Made by a program: the position numbers and the translations under genes. The notes under the pieces were generated by a model. The model saw nothing but the letters and a program-made list of their open reading frames with translations, had not been told where the DNA came from and ran no database searches. This document shows positions 63,476 through 64,000 of a DNA stretch of 64,000 nucleotides, in pieces (the first letter of the stretch is position 1; every line of letters starts with the position of its first letter). The DNA is from Chitinophagaceae bacterium (GTDB lineage: Bacteria > Bacteroidota > Bacteroidia > Chitinophagales > Chitinophagaceae), in the NCBI GenBank assembly GCA_024707305.1, contig JANPZZ010000004.1, forward strand, positions 1 through 64,000, given 5' to 3'.

Positions 63476-64000
63476 CTAGCCGTGAGTGGGTAGATCCTGG
63501 CAAATTTGTTTTACAATGCCAGGCCCAACGTAAATGAATCCGGTCCATACCTGCACAAGACTTGCACCGCTATGTAATTTCTCGCGTGCATCGTCGCCCG
63601 TGAATATTCCTCCCGAAGCTATGACCGGAATCTGTGTGCCTGCACGACCCTGGATATAACGCACAACTTCTGTTGATCTGTTTTTAACCGGGGCACCGCT
63701 GAGTCCACCAGCACCTATTGCTTCAATGGTGGATGCAGGTGTTTGTAGATTCTCTCTGCTTATGGTAGTGTTTGTTGCAACAAGTCCATCCAGTTTTATT
63801 TCCAGCGCCAGGTCAATCACATCATCAATCTCCGCTTTATTCAGGTCGGGTGCAATTTTTAGCAGGATGGGTTTGGGTTGGGCTTTTCCATTGTTGATCA
63901 TCTGCAGGTGCATCAGAATTTTGCGAAGCGATTCTTTTTCCTGCAGTGCACGTAGTCCCGGTGTGTTGGGTGAACTTACGTTTACCACAAAATAATCCAC
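63476..64000 (-). CDS. pyrD: Dihydroorotate dehydrogenase, 5' end outside window
   Basis: The last 174 residues of a class 2 (quinone-type) dihydroorotate dehydrogenase, running off the right edge. It contains VNVSSPNTPGLRALQ with the catalytic Ser region, KPILLKIAPDL, VATNTTISRENLQ, GGLSGAPVKNRSTEVVRYI, PVIASGGIFTGDDAREKLHS and GASLVQVWTGFIYVGPGIV. The intact stop is at 63476. It oxidises dihydroorotate in pyrimidine synthesis at the membrane. It is convergent with rsmE. Confidence 0.93.
   Translation of the reverse strand: MDYFVVNVSSPNTPGLRALQEKESLRKILMHLQMINNGKAQPKPILLKIAPDLNKAEIDDVIDLALEIKLDGLVATNTTISRENLQTPASTIEAIGAGGLSGAPVKNRSTEVVRYIQGRAGTQIPVIASGGIFTGDDAREKLHSGASLVQVWTGFIYVGPGIVKQICQDLPTHG

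Overview
The window reads as a chromosome segment of a Bacteroidota bacterium, most likely Chitinophagales (Chitinophagaceae-like). This rests on protein content: SusC/SusD outer-membrane pairs, PorP/SprF and gliding-type C-terminal secretion domains, TAnnTTTG promoters, a Bacteroidota-type RNase Y/ZapA/PheT block and a SUF iron-sulfur operon. Species is inference. There is no prophage, CRISPR array or rRNA; one tRNA (Leu) is present.

Layout. 1-13690 is a xylan and xylose locus. A GH67 alpha-glucuronidase and two tandem LacI-type regulators lie on the minus strand. Divergent from them are SusC, SusD, a surface GH10 xylanase with an inserted carbohydrate-binding module, xylulokinase and xylose isomerase. 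Near-identical LacI-type operators precede both regulators, and one overlaps a candidate promoter facing susC. 13970-20150 is sufBCDSE, a sufT-like gene and an Rrf2 regulator. 20190-23640 holds a polyprenyl-phosphate sugar-phosphate transferase and recG. 23690-29870 holds a very large secreted SBBP/PKD protein, its PorP/SprF partner and small envelope proteins. 29870-38000 is mixed housekeeping and envelope (LOG protein, sodium symporter, methyltransferase, GH73-LysM, hpt, VWA protein, trigger factor, tRNA-Leu). 38120-44800 holds the Rel/Spo stringent-response enzyme and a giant SprB-repeat protein. 44930-50180 holds purA, an acidic protein, pabB, an OmpA lipoprotein, a beta-barrel and a lipocalin-like lipoprotein. 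50430-59220, minus strand, has rplS, then tatA-gatA-mltD, and the block pheT, a coiled-coil gene, zapA and rny. 59320-64000 holds a patatin with membrane helices, dnaB, rsmE and a partial pyrD.

The main caution is reading-frame integrity. I reconstructed 31 single-base frame disruptions and one in-frame amber codon. Nearly all indels can be repaired inside a short homopolymer run, and they hit essential genes (pheT, gatA, dnaB, purA, rny). The simplest reading is uncorrected homopolymer error in the assembly, not gene decay. I therefore annotate whole genes across the breaks and give the position of each break.

Intergenic space carries three unusual repeat types: degenerate AAATGWGR octamer arrays, in two places followed by their own reverse complement; a GATGTCCG-type array with the same inverted design; and three tandem 52-bp units, each with a 28-bp palindrome, that run into the stop codon of zapA.
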